A stretch of 64,000 nucleotides of DNA from Williamsia sp. CHRR-6 (GCF_018474015.1 NZ_JAHCSG010000004.1:434001-498000), one strand, 5' to 3'; counted from the stretch's first letter, positions 17,013-26,634 are shown. Notes: generated by a model from the letters alone, not told the origin. A program made the numbers and translations.

Positions 17013-18107
17013 TTACTCGGCGCCCACGATGAACGCTTCGAGCTGCTCACGCGCGACGTCGTCGGCGATCTGCTCGGGCGGGCTCTTCATCAGGTAGGCC
17101 GAGGCGGGCAGGATGGGGCCGCCGATGCCACGGTCCTTGGCGATCTTGGCGGCCCGCACGGCGTCGATGATGATGCCGGCCGAGTTGGGCGAGTCCCACA
17201 CCTCGAGCTTGTACTCCAGGTTCAGTGGCACGTCGCCGAAGGCGCGACCCTCCAGGCGCACGTAGGCCCACTTGCGGTCGTCGAGCCACGCCACGTGGTC
17301 CGAGGGACCGATGTGGACGTTCTTGTCCTCGACCTTGCCTGCCAACGAACCGGTGAGGTTGGAGGTGACGGCCTGGGTCTTGGAGATCTTCTTCGACTCC
17401 AGACGCTCACGCTCGAGCATGTTCTTGAAGTCCATGTTGCCGCCCACGTTGAGCTGGTAGGTGCGGTCGAGGGTGACGCCACGGTCCTCGAACAGCTTGG
17501 CCATCACGCGGTGGGTGATGGTGGCACCGACCTGGCTCTTGATGTCGTCGCCGACGATAGGAACGCCTGCGGCACGGAACTTCTCGGCCCACACCGGGTC
17601 GGAGGCGATGAACACCGGCAGGGCGTTGACGAAGGCCACGTTCGCATCGATGCAGCACTGCGCGTAGAACTTGTCGGCTTGCTCGGAGCCGACGGGCAGG
17701 TAGGACACCAGCACGTCGACCTTGGCGTCTTTGAGCACCTTGACCACGTCCACACCCTCGCCGTCGGCTTCGGTGATGGTCTCGCGGTAGTACTTGCCCA
17801 ACCCGTCGAGGGTGTGGCCACGCTGCACGGCGACACCGGTGGGCGGCACGTCGGCGATCTTGATGGTGTTGTTCTCGCTGGAGACGATCGCCTCGGACAG
17901 GTCGAAGCCGACCTTCTTGGCGTCGACGTCGAACGCGGCCACGAACTCCACGTCGCGCACGTGGTACGGACCGAACTTGACGTGCATCAGGCCGGGAACG
18001 CTGGCGGTCTCGTCGGCGTCCTTGTAGTACTCCACACCCTGAACCAGGGATGAGGCGCAGTTACCGACGCCGACGATGGCTACGCGCACTGAGTTGTTGT
18101 CACCCAT
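17013..18107 (-). CDS. ino1: Inositol-3-phosphate synthase
   Basis: The 364-residue enzyme converts glucose-6-phosphate to 1D-myo-inositol-3-phosphate with NAD, the first step to phosphatidylinositol, mycothiol and LAM/PIM lipids in Actinobacteria. It has the short actinobacterial form with the NAD loop [18 protein letters not shown] near residues 7–24. Also present are the catalytic-domain segments [43 protein letters not shown] and [22 protein letters not shown]. The start ATG overlaps the PadR stop by eight bases, so the two genes form one operon, as in M. tuberculosis (Rv0047c–Rv0046c). PadR is the likely regulator. Confidence 0.97.
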   Translation of the reverse strand: MGDNNSVRVAIVGVGNCASSLVQGVEYYKDADETASVPGLMHVKFGPYHVRDVEFVAAFDVDAKKVGFDLSEAIVSSENNTIKIADVPPTGVAVQRGHTLDGLGKYYRETITEADGEGVDVVKVLKDAKVDVLVSYLPVGSEQADKFYAQCCIDANVAFVNALPVFIASDPVWAEKFRAAGVPIVGDDIKSQVGATITHRVMAKLFEDRGVTLDRTYQLNVGGNMDFKNMLERERLESKKISKTQAVTSNLTGSLAGKVEDKNVHIGPSDHVAWLDDRKWAYVRLEGRAFGDVPLNLEYKLEVWDSPNSAGIIIDAVRAAKIAKDRGIGGPILPASAYLMKSPPEQIADDVAREQLEAFIVGAE

Positions 18108-18699
18108 GGTCGGGCTCTCTTTCTTTCGGTGGTGAATCTGATGTGTCCGGGCCTCCGGAGTCGGCGGTCCCGGCGGGATCGTCCGACGATTCGGCGGCGA
18201 TGAGGTCGTTGAGCCAGCGCACTTCTCGCTCGCTGGACTCGAGACTCAACATGTGGAGCTGCCGCGTGTAGCGATCGACCGCCCGATCGGAGCGGCCCAC
18301 CGCCTCGCGGAGGCCTTCGCGGCGTTCCTCGACCTGGCGACGTCGACCTTCCAGGATCCGCATGCGAGCCACGGCCGGTGTTCGGCTGAAGAATGCGAGA
18401 TGCACCCCGAAACCGTCGTCGGTGTAGTTCTGCGGCCCGGTGTCCGACACCAGCTCGGCGAACCGTTCCTTACCTGCGGGTGTCAGCTTGTACACCCGCC
18501 GCGCACGTCGCTTGAGCGTCCCCGGGGGCCCGGCGTCCTCGACGATGAGGCCGTCGTTCTGCATCCGACGCAAGGTCGGGTACAGCGACCCGTAGGAGAA
18601 CGCCCGGAAGGCGCCCAGCAGGCCGGTGAGGCGTTTGCGCAGCTCGTAGCCGTGCATCGGCGCCTCGAGGAGAAGTCCAAGCACAGCCAGTTCGAGCAT
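18100..18699 (-). CDS. PadR-family transcriptional regulator upstream of ino1
   Basis: This is a 199-residue PadR protein with the winged helix at the N-terminus: [23 protein letters not shown], then [20 protein letters not shown] and [19 protein letters not shown]-terminal helical dimerisation domain (Vir type) with a long basic/acidic coiled stretch follows, then a disordered acidic tail. The ATG at 18699 fits homology; the frame opens at a TTG 21 bases earlier, and AGAGGAGG lies 10–17 bases upstream. It overlaps ino1 by eight bases. A role in inositol-synthesis control is inferred from conserved adjacency. Confidence 0.9.
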   Translation of the reverse strand: MLELAVLGLLLEAPMHGYELRKRLTGLLGAFRAFSYGSLYPTLRRMQNDGLIVEDAGPPGTLKRRARRVYKLTPAGKERFAELVSDTGPQNYTDDGFGVHLAFFSRTPAVARMRILEGRRRQVEERREGLREAVGRSDRAVDRYTRQLHMLSLESSEREVRWLNDLIAAESSDDPAGTADSGGPDTSDSPPKEREPDHG

Positions 18700-18761
18700 C
18701 TGCCGACATCCTCCTCTCAACCTGTCGTCCCAACGTGTGACGGCGATGCTACACCGTTATG

Positions 18762-18774
18762 TATCGGGCCGATA
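18762..18774. promoter_or_regulatory. Palindrome in the PadR/DUF5318 divergent region, candidate PadR operator
   Basis: TATCGG-G-CCGATA is a perfect dyad in the 183-base divergent region 18700–18882. On the minus strand TAGCAT (18751–18746) is a −10-like box, so the dyad would cover the −35 of the padR-ino1 promoter. Autoregulation is typical of PadR proteins. The link is an inference. Confidence 0.45.
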
Positions 18775-18882
18775 TAACTGGGTCAGGAAACCGGGGATGA
18801 ACCCAGCCTTGCGCGTAGACGAGCGCCAGCCGAACAACGCGATCCCCGCGGCACGCCCGGTGCTGCACGTACTCTTGACGAC

Positions 18883-19293
18883 GTGCTCGTGCAACGACAG
18901 ACGGTGGATTACGCGCTGCAGCGCCGTTCCCTGCTGTCCGACCTGCACGCGGGGCGTACCGCGGTGGCCTCGGTGTGCGACGCCGACCCCTACCTGCTGC
19001 GGGCGGCCAAGTTCCACGGTCGGTCCAGCACGGTGGTGTGCCCGGTCTGCCGCAAGGAACAGCTGACGGTGGTGTCGTGGGTGTTCGGTGACAAACTGGG
19101 CCCCGCCTCGGGTTCGGCCCGCACCCCCGACGAGATCACCCGACTTGCCGCAGGCAGCGAGGAGTTCACCGTCCACGAGGTGGAGGTGTGCCGCAGTTGC
19201 CGGTGGAACCACCTCATCCAGTCGTTCGTTGCCGGGCTGCCACCCCGGCCCCGGGTACGTCGCTCGCGGCGGGTGGCCGGCACCGCAGAGTGA
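18883..19293 (+). CDS. DUF5318 family protein (Rv0049-like), zinc-ribbon-like
   Basis: This 136-residue conserved actinobacterial protein carries two CxxC pairs (CPVCRKE near 53 and CRSCRW near 103), suggesting a zinc ribbon. Conserved blocks are LLSDLHAGRTAVASVCDADPYLLRAAKFHG and EVCRSCRWNHLIQSF. A −10-like TACTCT at 18870–18875 is seven bases before the GTG at 18883, which predicts a leaderless message. It sits just before ponA1, as in mycobacteria, and may act with cell-wall genes. Its function is unknown. Confidence 0.85.
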   Translation: MLVQRQTVDYALQRRSLLSDLHAGRTAVASVCDADPYLLRAAKFHGRSSTVVCPVCRKEQLTVVSWVFGDKLGPASGSARTPDEITRLAAGSEEFTVHEVEVCRSCRWNHLIQSFVAGLPPRPRVRRSRRVAGTAE

Positions 19294-19357
19294 CCGGGTC
19301 AGCTCTGCATGCGAGGAGGGCTCTGGCCCCAGGACAGATGATTACGGAGATGTTGTT

Positions 19358-21574
19358 GTGAGTAACGGAGCCGCGGCCACGCCGCGTTCGCCCCGCGAGA
19401 AGAAAGCCCTCCGGTTGCGCATCGTGGCCTGGGTGGCCGGTGTGGTCGGGGCCATGTTCCCCCTGGCTGTGGCGGTTGCCGCGATCGTCTTCCTGTTCAC
19501 CTACCTCGGGCAGTCGGTTCCCGGCCCCGATGACATCAAGCAGAACCAGGTGGCGACCATCGTCGACGCCGCGGGTGGGCAGATCGCGCGCATCGTGCCG
19601 CCGGAAGGCAACCGCACCGACGTCACGATCGACAAGATCCCCCTGTCGATCCAGAACGCGGTGATCGCCGCCGAGGACCGCAACTTCCGCACCAATGCCG
19701 GCTTCTCGGTCACCGGTCTCGGCCGTGCGGCACTGGGGCAGGTGACCAACAACGCCGACGCCGGCGGTGGGTCGACCATCACCCAGCAGTACGTGAAGAA
19801 CGCGCTCGTCGGCGACGAACGCACCTACACGCGGAAGTTCAAAGAGCTGGCGATCGCGACCAAGATGTCCAACGAATGGTCCAAGGACGAGATCATGGCC
19901 GCCTACCTCAACACCATCTACTTCGGTCGTGGCGCCTACGGCATCTCGGCGGCCGCGCAGGCCTACTTCAACACCGACGTCACCAAGATCACCGTTCCGC
20001 AGGCCGCGGTGCTGGCCTCGTCCATCCGGTCGCCCTCCTACTACGATCCGGCCACCAATCTGGCTGCCGCGCAGGAGCGTTGGCGCTACGTGCTCGACGG
20101 CATGGTTGCCATCGGGGCGTTGCCCAAGGGTGAGGAGACCACCCTGGCGTACCCCAAGGTCGCACCGGTGCGCGACACCTCCGGCGGCGTGACGGCCGGA
20201 CCCAATGGGCTGATCAAACAACAGGTGCTCGCCGAGCTGTCCTCGCTGGACATCACCGAGCAGGACGTGCAAACCGAGGGCCTCAAGATCACCACCACCA
20301 TCGACCCCAAGGTGCAGAACGCCGTGGTCAAGGCGGCCAACGGCCAGCTGGAGGGAGAGCCGAAGAACATCCGCGACGCGGTGGTGTCCATCGATCCGCG
20401 CACCGGCGCCGTCCGCGGCTACTTCGGCGGCAACAACGGACAGGGCTTCGACTACGCGCAGGCCGCCCTGCAGACCGGCTCGTCGTTCAAGGTGTTCGCA
20501 CTGGTCGCTGCGCTCGAACAGGGCATCCCGCTGTCCAAGGTGTACGACGCCTCGCCGTATCAGGCCCCCGGCGGCACCACCATCACCAACTCCGACGGTG
20601 AGAGTTGCGGACGCTGCAACCTGGCCACGGCGCTCAAGATGTCGTTGAACACCGTCTACTACCGGCTGATGCTCGACCTCAACGGTCAAGCCCAGGCGGT
20701 GGCCGACGCCGCGCACCAGGCCGGCGTGGCCGAGAGCTTCGGTGACATCAAGAAGACGCTGGAGAACACCGACGGGTCCGGTGTCGAGGGTGGCGTGGTG
20801 TTGGGTCAGTACGCCTCGCGCGTCATCGACATGGCCTCGGCCTACGCCACGCTCGCCAACTCCGGCGTCTACCACGCCCCGCACTTCGTGCAGAAGGTGG
20901 AGACCAGCGATGGTCGGGTGCTCTTCGAGCGCAAACCCGATCCTGGCCAGCGGCGTTTCCCGGCTGCGGTGGCCGACAACACCACCGCCGCGATGAAGCC
21001 GATCGCCGCCTACTCACGCGGGCATGCCCTCGATGACGGCAACCGTCCGTCGGCGGCCAAGACCGGCACCACCCAGCTCGGCGACACCGGCCAGAACAAG
21101 GACGCCTGGATGGTCGGCTACACCCCGCAGCTGTCCACCGCGGTGTGGGTGGGCACCGACCGCAACGAGCCGTTGAAGAACTACCAGGGCTCCATCGTCT
21201 ACGGCTCAGGTCTACCCGCCGACATCTGGCAGGCCGCGATGGACGGCGCGCTCGACGGAGAACCGGTGATGAACTTCCCCGAGCCCACCGAGATCGGCGG
21301 GCAGGCCGGGGTCCCGGTGGAGGCGCCGCGGAGCACTCCCCGGTCCAGCTCACCGAGCGTGCCCGGGCAAGACGGGGTGCCCTCGACCACGCTGGAACAA
21401 CCAGGCATCACCCTGGCCCCGGGCATCACCATCCCGCTGGGTCCGCCCACCGAGCGCACCGTGCCCCCGGTGCCGGGTGACACACCCCCCGACGGCGCCG
21501 ACAACGGGAACGGCAATGGCAACGGGAACGGCAACGGCAATGGCAATGAGAACGGCAACGGGAATGGCCCGTAG
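19358..21574 (+). CDS. ponA1: Bifunctional penicillin-binding protein PBP1 (transglycosylase/transpeptidase)
   Basis: This is a 738-residue class A PBP that polymerises and cross-links peptidoglycan. A short basic cytoplasmic tail and one membrane helix (IVAWVAGVVGAMFPLAVAVAAIVFLF) precede the GT51 domain, with EDRNFRTNAG, GGSTITQQYVKN and the KFKELAIATKMS / YLNTIYFGRGAYG blocks. The transpeptidase domain has Ser375 in TGSSFK, the SLNT motif, and KTGTT with Lys568. The C-terminus ends in a Pro/Thr-rich linker and an Asn-Gly repeat. The GTG at 19358 follows GGAG by eight bases; the frame upstream is a shadow of the DUF5318 gene. Confidence 0.96.
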   Translation: MSNGAAATPRSPREKKALRLRIVAWVAGVVGAMFPLAVAVAAIVFLFTYLGQSVPGPDDIKQNQVATIVDAAGGQIARIVPPEGNRTDVTIDKIPLSIQNAVIAAEDRNFRTNAGFSVTGLGRAALGQVTNNADAGGGSTITQQYVKNALVGDERTYTRKFKELAIATKMSNEWSKDEIMAAYLNTIYFGRGAYGISAAAQAYFNTDVTKITVPQAAVLASSIRSPSYYDPATNLAAAQERWRYVLDGMVAIGALPKGEETTLAYPKVAPVRDTSGGVTAGPNGLIKQQVLAELSSLDITEQDVQTEGLKITTTIDPKVQNAVVKAANGQLEGEPKNIRDAVVSIDPRTGAVRGYFGGNNGQGFDYAQAALQTGSSFKVFALVAALEQGIPLSKVYDASPYQAPGGTTITNSDGESCGRCNLATALKMSLNTVYYRLMLDLNGQAQAVADAAHQAGVAESFGDIKKTLENTDGSGVEGGVVLGQYASRVIDMASAYATLANSGVYHAPHFVQKVETSDGRVLFERKPDPGQRRFPAAVADNTTAAMKPIAAYSRGHALDDGNRPSAAKTGTTQLGDTGQNKDAWMVGYTPQLSTAVWVGTDRNEPLKNYQGSIVYGSGLPADIWQAAMDGALDGEPVMNFPEPTEIGGQAGVPVEAPRSTPRSSSPSVPGQDGVPSTTLEQPGITLAPGITIPLGPPTERTVPPVPGDTPPDGADNGNGNGNGNGNGNGNENGNGNGP
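21506..21570 (+). repeat. Asn-Gly-coding hexanucleotide repeat at the 3' end of ponA1
   Basis: About eleven near-identical 6-base units (AACGGC, AATGGC or AACGGG) encode an Asn-Gly tail interrupted by one Glu. Synonymous changes between units suggest slippage followed by drift. The tail is extracellular and probably disordered. Confidence 0.8.
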
Positions 21575-21599
21575 CGTCGACGCACAGGTCGATGCGTAG

Positions 21600-23180
21600 A
21601 TGACACGAGTCGGGCCGGACACCGTCACCACCGACGAGCCGGAGTGGGATTCGCCTGCCCCGTTGGCTTCCGACCTCCGCGAGGCTGATCGGCGGGAGCT
21701 GCCCACCCGCACCGACTCGATCGCCCGTGAGGCGTCGACCGCCGTGGGCGGGCCGCTGGGAGTCCACGCGGTGGTGGGCCGGTCGCGATACCTCACCCCG
21801 CTGCGCGTGTTGTTCCTGCTGGCGCTGCTGGCGATGTCCATCGGTTGGTACGGCAAGGCGGGCTGTCTGCAGCAGGCACCACGCGCGGGAGACCGTGTAC
21901 TGGAACTGGATTGGAGCAACCACCGCCAATACATCGCTCTGTGCTACTCCGACACGGTTCCGCTCTACACCGCCGAGCGACTCGACACCGGCGCGCTGCC
22001 CTACAAGTCCTACTGGTTCCAGAAACGACCCGACGGCACCACCGAACAGCGGTTCATGGAGTATCCGGTGCTCACCGGCATGTTCATGTACGCCGCCGCC
22101 CAGATCACCCACGGTTGGCAGTGGGCGCACAAGAACTATGGCGTCCCGTCGGCGCTGAGCGTGGTCGTCTTCTTCTGTGTGTGCGCGCTGGCGCTGGCGA
22201 TGTTCTGGTTGATCACGGTGTGGGCCACCGCGCTGACGGCGGGTGTCCGGATCTGGTCGGTGGCGTTGGTGGCGCTCTCGCCGCTGGTGATGGTGCACAT
22301 CTTCACCAACTTCGACGCCATCGCCACCGCGTTCCTGGCCCTGGCGATGTTGGCGTGGGCGCGTAAGAACCCGCTGCTCACCGGGGTGTTCATCGGTCTG
22401 GGTATCGCGGCCAAGCTGTACCCGGTGATGTTGTTGGTGGGGCTGTTCGCATTGTGTCTGCGCACCGGAAAGACCCGCGAGTTCACCGTCACCGTCCTGG
22501 CCACCGTCGGAACGTGGCTGGCGGTCAACCTTCCGATCATGATCGCCTTCCCCCGCGGGTGGCGAGAGTTCTTCCGCCTCAACAATGATCGCGGCTACGA
22601 CCCGGACACCTGGTTCAACCTGTTGACCAAGATCACCGGATTCGACTGGGGTGGCGACGCGAACGGTCGCTCGGATCTGGTCAACGCCACGTTCATCGGG
22701 TTGATCCTGCTGGTGTTCGTGGGTGTGGTGTTCGTCGGGCTGCACGCCCCATCGCGACCGCGATTGGCGCAGTTGGCGTTTCTCACCGTCGCCGGGTTCC
22801 TGTTGGTCAACAAGGTGTGGAGTCCGCAATACTCGCTGTGGCTGGTGCCGTTGGCGGTGCTGGCGCTACCGCGGCCACGATTGCTCATCGCGTGGATGGT
22901 GATCGACGCGCTGGTGTGGGTGCCCAGGATGGGCCTGTATCTGCCTGCCGAGGTGAAATGGCTTCCCGAGCAGTGGTTCCTGGCCGCGATCGCACTGCGT
23001 GCCGTGGCCGTGGCCGGACTGTGCGCAGTGGTCATCTGGGAGATCTACCATCCCCGCAACGATTTGGTGCGCAACGGTTCTCGTGGGGAGTACTACGACG
23101 ACCCGGGCGGTGGGGTACTGGACAACGCGCGAGACCTGTTGGTGTTGCGTCGCCGTCGCGCCGTTTCGCTGTCGGCCTGA
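21600..23180 (+). CDS. GT87-family integral membrane glycosyltransferase (Rv0051-like)
   Basis: This 526-residue polytopic protein resembles the GT87/DUF2029 polyprenyl-phosphate-mannose alpha-mannosyltransferases. It has a polar N-tail of about 65 residues, then roughly ten membrane segments. Family blocks are CYSDTVPLYTAERLDTGALPY, FMEYPVLTGMFMY, FTNFDAIATAFLALAM, GLGIAAKLYPVMLLVGLF and NKVWSPQYSLWLVPLAVLAL. The position after ponA1 equals that of Rv0051 in M. tuberculosis. It probably glycosylates a lipoglycan or wall polymer on the outer face. The 3' end overlaps the convergent paralogue by 88 bases. Confidence 0.85.
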   Translation: MTRVGPDTVTTDEPEWDSPAPLASDLREADRRELPTRTDSIAREASTAVGGPLGVHAVVGRSRYLTPLRVLFLLALLAMSIGWYGKAGCLQQAPRAGDRVLELDWSNHRQYIALCYSDTVPLYTAERLDTGALPYKSYWFQKRPDGTTEQRFMEYPVLTGMFMYAAAQITHGWQWAHKNYGVPSALSVVVFFCVCALALAMFWLITVWATALTAGVRIWSVALVALSPLVMVHIFTNFDAIATAFLALAMLAWARKNPLLTGVFIGLGIAAKLYPVMLLVGLFALCLRTGKTREFTVTVLATVGTWLAVNLPIMIAFPRGWREFFRLNNDRGYDPDTWFNLLTKITGFDWGGDANGRSDLVNATFIGLILLVFVGVVFVGLHAPSRPRLAQLAFLTVAGFLLVNKVWSPQYSLWLVPLAVLALPRPRLLIAWMVIDALVWVPRMGLYLPAEVKWLPEQWFLAAIALRAVAVAGLCAVVIWEIYHPRNDLVRNGSRGEYYDDPGGGVLDNARDLLVLRRRRAVSLSA

Positions 23181-24631
23181 GGATCGGGTGTGGCCACCCG
23201 GATCGCCGGCGTGGCCGTGACGAACACGAACACCAGCAGCGCCAACAGGACCGCGTGCATCCACACCCCGAACTGCACCCCGCCCAGCACCCACCACTGC
23301 ATGGGGCTCTCGCTCTGATAGATGCCGAACAGCCGGAAGATGGTTGTGTCCAACGCGAAATCGGCGAGCAGATACAGCACCACGATGGGCCACCGGATCC
23401 GCAGCAACACGAAGAACGGCAGAATCCACAAGGTGTACTGCGGAGAGTGCACCTTGTGGAACAGCATGAACCCGGCCAACACCGCCGCGCTCACGCCGAT
23501 CCACGGAAACGGCTCACCCCTCCGCCACACCCGCAGACCCAACGCGATGGCCAACACGAACGACGCCGCGATCAACAGGGGCGACAAGATGCCGACCAGA
23601 TCGCTGTACCGGGCGTCGACCCGCCCACCCACCAGATGGCGAAATCCCCAGTACCAGAAGGTGTTCGTGTTGACGTTGGCCTCGCGTAGCGACTGGAACC
23701 TCAGCGATGCCTTCCACCCCTCGGCGCGGGGGATCAGGAAGGGCAGCTGGATGGCCACGATGGCAACCGCAGCGCTGCCCAGCACCGCTGCGGCGCCCCA
23801 CCAATCCAGGGCCAACGCGCGGATCTGGCCGGACAACGCGGTCCAACGATGGCGTAGCGTGCCCGTGCGCGGCCAGGCGAAGCCACCGGGGACGCTCGGC
23901 CCCTGCGCCCGGGTCAATACGTACAGCGCCAGCGGCACCACGAACAAACCCGGGTAGATCTTCAGGCAGAAGCCCACCGCCAACAGCAGCGCCGCGACGA
24001 TCGATCGGGCGCGCAACGACATTCGTGGCGCCCCGGTGCGCTTGGAGGTCGCGGCGCCGAACACCATCACCGCCACTGCTGCCACCGAGGTGGCCACCAC
24101 GGGTAGTTCCCAGTTGTGGAAGGCGTAGAGGATCAGCGGCGGGGTGGCCGCCCACAGCAGCGCCCGCCACCGCGACAGCCAACCCAGCAAGGCCGACACC
24201 AGAAACCCGAAGGGCGCCAACAGGAACGCTGACTGCACCAGGAACTCGTTGTCGGTCTGGGCACCGATCGCGCCGATGTACATCAGCAGACCCGAGAGCA
24301 CCGGATACTCCACGGCGCCGCCGAAGAGCACACCTTTGTCGGTGATCCCGCCGTGGATGTAGGGGAAGACGTGGTTGTTGATGTCGCGGCCCAGCCACAG
24401 GAACTGGATGTCGGAGTAGCACGGCATGATCAGCTCGTTCTTGCTGACCGGCCAGTGTTTGGTCCTACCGAGGGCGTCGTAGGGCCCGCCCGCGCAGTCC
24501 AGTTTCCCCAGCAGGCCCAGTGTCATCGCCACGGCACTGAGCAGCAGCAACACCAGTACGACCACCGTCACGTTGCCGGCCGCGGCCGACCAGCGCAGGC
24601 GTAGGCGGTGCAAAAACGTCACCTCGGGCAT
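23093..24631 (-). CDS. Second GT87-family membrane glycosyltransferase, convergent paralogue
   Basis: This 512-residue protein is related to the gene at 21600, sharing the blocks CYSDIQFLWLGRDINN, GAVEYPVLSGLLMYIGA, LAVGFCLKIYPGLFVVPLAL and HKVHSPQYTLWILPFFVLLR. It has about ten membrane segments and an Arg-rich tail. The ATG at 24631 starts two bases after the stop of the upstream kinase-like gene on the same strand, so both belong to one transcript. The frame continuing to 25120 is a shadow. The tail-to-tail overlap with its paralogue means that both C-termini are encoded by the same 88 bp on opposite strands. Confidence 0.83.
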   Translation of the reverse strand: MPEVTFLHRLRLRWSAAAGNVTVVVLVLLLLSAVAMTLGLLGKLDCAGGPYDALGRTKHWPVSKNELIMPCYSDIQFLWLGRDINNHVFPYIHGGITDKGVLFGGAVEYPVLSGLLMYIGAIGAQTDNEFLVQSAFLLAPFGFLVSALLGWLSRWRALLWAATPPLILYAFHNWELPVVATSVAAVAVMVFGAATSKRTGAPRMSLRARSIVAALLLAVGFCLKIYPGLFVVPLALYVLTRAQGPSVPGGFAWPRTGTLRHRWTALSGQIRALALDWWGAAAVLGSAAVAIVAIQLPFLIPRAEGWKASLRFQSLREANVNTNTFWYWGFRHLVGGRVDARYSDLVGILSPLLIAASFVLAIALGLRVWRRGEPFPWIGVSAAVLAGFMLFHKVHSPQYTLWILPFFVLLRIRWPIVVLYLLADFALDTTIFRLFGIYQSESPMQWWVLGGVQFGVWMHAVLLALLVFVFVTATPAIRVATPDPQADSETARRRRNTNRSRALSSTPPPGSS

Positions 24632-24633
24632 CG

Positions 24634-26634
24634 CTACACCGTAGGGGATGGGCAACTCCAGTCCATCCAGCCGAGTCCGGTCAATCCGTCGTTGCGGGTG
24701 AATGTTCCCCACGCCCGCTGCACCACCACCACCCGCCCACTGCGGGTGCGCTGACCCAGCGGTCCGTGACCCACGGTGGTGAAGCCGATGGTGGCCGAAC
24801 CCGGTTCGATGGCGATGGTGCTGGCGGTGATCAGCCCCTCGTCGGACACGACGTCGATCACCCGGCAACGCTCCAACTGCACCGGTGGCGCGTCGGCGGG
24901 TTGATAGTGCAGGCGCGACCCCGGCGTCAGCCCGTGCGGTCGCACATCCAGCCCGTGCAGATAGGTGCCGTCCTCGAAGTGCACGGCGAACCAGAACCAC
25001 GTGGTCGACCACCAGTCGGCGATGTTCCAGGAGTGGCTGCGCTGGCCGGGACCGTTGATCGCCAGTGGCCCGATGTGCAGGTCCGGGCCCGTCACCTCGA
25101 TCGTCCCGGTCACCGCGCACGGCACCTCGTAGGCCTCGATCATGTCGCTGCGGTGGGCCACCCCGGAGGTGTAGAAGTTCAGGTCCAGGCTCACCGTCAC
25201 CGGCACCTCGCCGCTCTGGACCACCACGTCGCGCGGGTCGGCGAAGGCCTGACCAGTTCCGGTGACCGACAGGCCGGTGTGCGAGAGCGCGGTGAGCACC
25301 CGCGCGGTGTAGCGCACGTTCTCGCTGGTGACGGTCATGTCCGGACCACTCAGGTCGGCCATGTCGATCCCGCGGTGCAGCAGGGTGATCGTCGGGATGG
25401 ACGGGCCGCAGATGACACCGCTGAGCGTCCCCCCGCTACGACCGCTGCCGCTGCCCAGCCGCAGGTATGCCCCCACACCGTGGCTCATGTCGACCACGTC
25501 GTGATACCAGGTCTCGTTGGCGTCGAGCCCGCTCGGATCGCCGTGGGGGAACTCGTCGTCGGGGTCCACCCGGGCGACCGCGACGCGCGCTCGGCGGCTT
25601 GGTGCCTTCTCCATGTCGATGAGGTACTCGCAGGCACGCGAGAACATCGCCAACGCGTGCTCGTCGGAACGCTCGGCGGCGTGGGGGGCCGCGGTGGCCG
25701 ACCCGGTGAACCGGCGCGGTCGACACAGGGCGGCCAACAACCCCACGTACGCCTGCTCGCTGACCTCTCGACGCATCGCCTCCATCGACGGCGCCCGGTC
25801 CCCGAGTCCCTCGTGGTACACCGCGATCACCGCGTCTCCGTGTTCGCGGCGCTCCTCGGGGGTCATGCCGCACGACAACAGCATGGCCACGTCGGTGGCC
25901 ATCGGGCCCCACGACATCTGGTGCCACTGGGTCAGGGTCACCGGTCGCGCCGACCCGGGGCCGCCGAACATCAGGTTCGCGGGCCGAAAGTCGCCGTGTA
26001 CCAACCCTTGTGGCGAGGTTGACCGCGCGGCCACGTCCTGCAGCGCCTCGGCCGAGGCGACCACCCGGTTGGCCACCGACAGATGGGTGACCGAGAGCCG
26101 TTCGCCGAACCGCTCCACGAACTCCACGTACCGATCACCCACCTCGTCGGCGGGGATGGGGGTGGACGCCGGGATCCAGTCGTGTTCTCCGCCGTCGCCG
26201 CGCCCCGACAGGGTCAGATGCATCTTGGCCAGCGCACTGGCCGCCAGCCGACCTTGCCAGTCGCCCACCCCGCGTAGATCGTCGCCGAGTTCCATCGGGC
26301 CTTCGGCGGACAGGATCAACCAGATCAGCCGGTGCGCGGGGACGAACATCGCGCCCACCAGGGCGCTGACCGTGGTGAGCTGGAATTCCCTTGCCCGCGT
26401 GTAGAACACGTGCTGGCGGCGCAGCGGTTCGATGGGCCCGTCGTAGTCGGGCTGACACAGCTTGACATAGACCGAGCGATGGTCGTCGGTAGGGGTGAGT
26501 GCATTGACCCGAACGGTGAGGTCATACGGCGATTCGCGGATCGGCTCGATCCAGATGCGGGAAACCCGACCCATGCCGGTGTGTTCTTCCACCCACGCCG
26601 GGGTGATGTCGGATACCGACCACCAGCGTGTCAC
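24634..26634 (-). CDS. Aminoglycoside-phosphotransferase-like kinase fused to a C-terminal DUF7064/CrtC-like domain
   Basis: This 666-residue two-part protein has residues about 60–330 resembling APH/choline-kinase folds. The Brenner-type motif GLVHGDFRPANLMFG has the catalytic Asp, but the second metal motif is altered: TQWHQMSWGPMATDVAML has no Asp before the tryptophan, where iDWq is usual. Residues about 370–660 are beta-rich (NETWYHDVVDMSHGVGAYLRLG, NIADWWSTTWFWFAVHFEDGTYLHGLDVR), resembling the lipocalin-like DUF7064/hydroxyneurosporene-synthase group. The GTG at 26634 was chosen by homology. It lies two bases before the GT87 gene and is probably co-translated. Its substrate is unknown. 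Confidence 0.68.
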   Translation of the reverse strand: MTRWWSVSDITPAWVEEHTGMGRVSRIWIEPIRESPYDLTVRVNALTPTDDHRSVYVKLCQPDYDGPIEPLRRQHVFYTRAREFQLTTVSALVGAMFVPAHRLIWLILSAEGPMELGDDLRGVGDWQGRLAASALAKMHLTLSGRGDGGEHDWIPASTPIPADEVGDRYVEFVERFGERLSVTHLSVANRVVASAEALQDVAARSTSPQGLVHGDFRPANLMFGGPGSARPVTLTQWHQMSWGPMATDVAMLLSCGMTPEERREHGDAVIAVYHEGLGDRAPSMEAMRREVSEQAYVGLLAALCRPRRFTGSATAAPHAAERSDEHALAMFSRACEYLIDMEKAPSRRARVAVARVDPDDEFPHGDPSGLDANETWYHDVVDMSHGVGAYLRLGSGSGRSGGTLSGVICGPSIPTITLLHRGIDMADLSGPDMTVTSENVRYTARVLTALSHTGLSVTGTGQAFADPRDVVVQSGEVPVTVSLDLNFYTSGVAHRSDMIEAYEVPCAVTGTIEVTGPDLHIGPLAINGPGQRSHSWNIADWWSTTWFWFAVHFEDGTYLHGLDVRPHGLTPGSRLHYQPADAPPVQLERCRVIDVVSDEGLITASTIAIEPGSATIGFTTVGHGPLGQRTRSGRVVVVQRAWGTFTRNDGLTGLGWMDWSCPSPTV

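Noticed and set aside
21506-21570. Regular short repeat as a possible CRISPR or VNTR array
   Set aside because: It is a coding Asn-Gly repeat in frame with ponA1, with no spacers.
24766-26022. A 418-codon plus-strand frame opposite the kinase-like fusion gene
   Set aside because: His/Arg/Gly-rich composition and exact codon complementarity show it is a shadow of the minus-strand gene.
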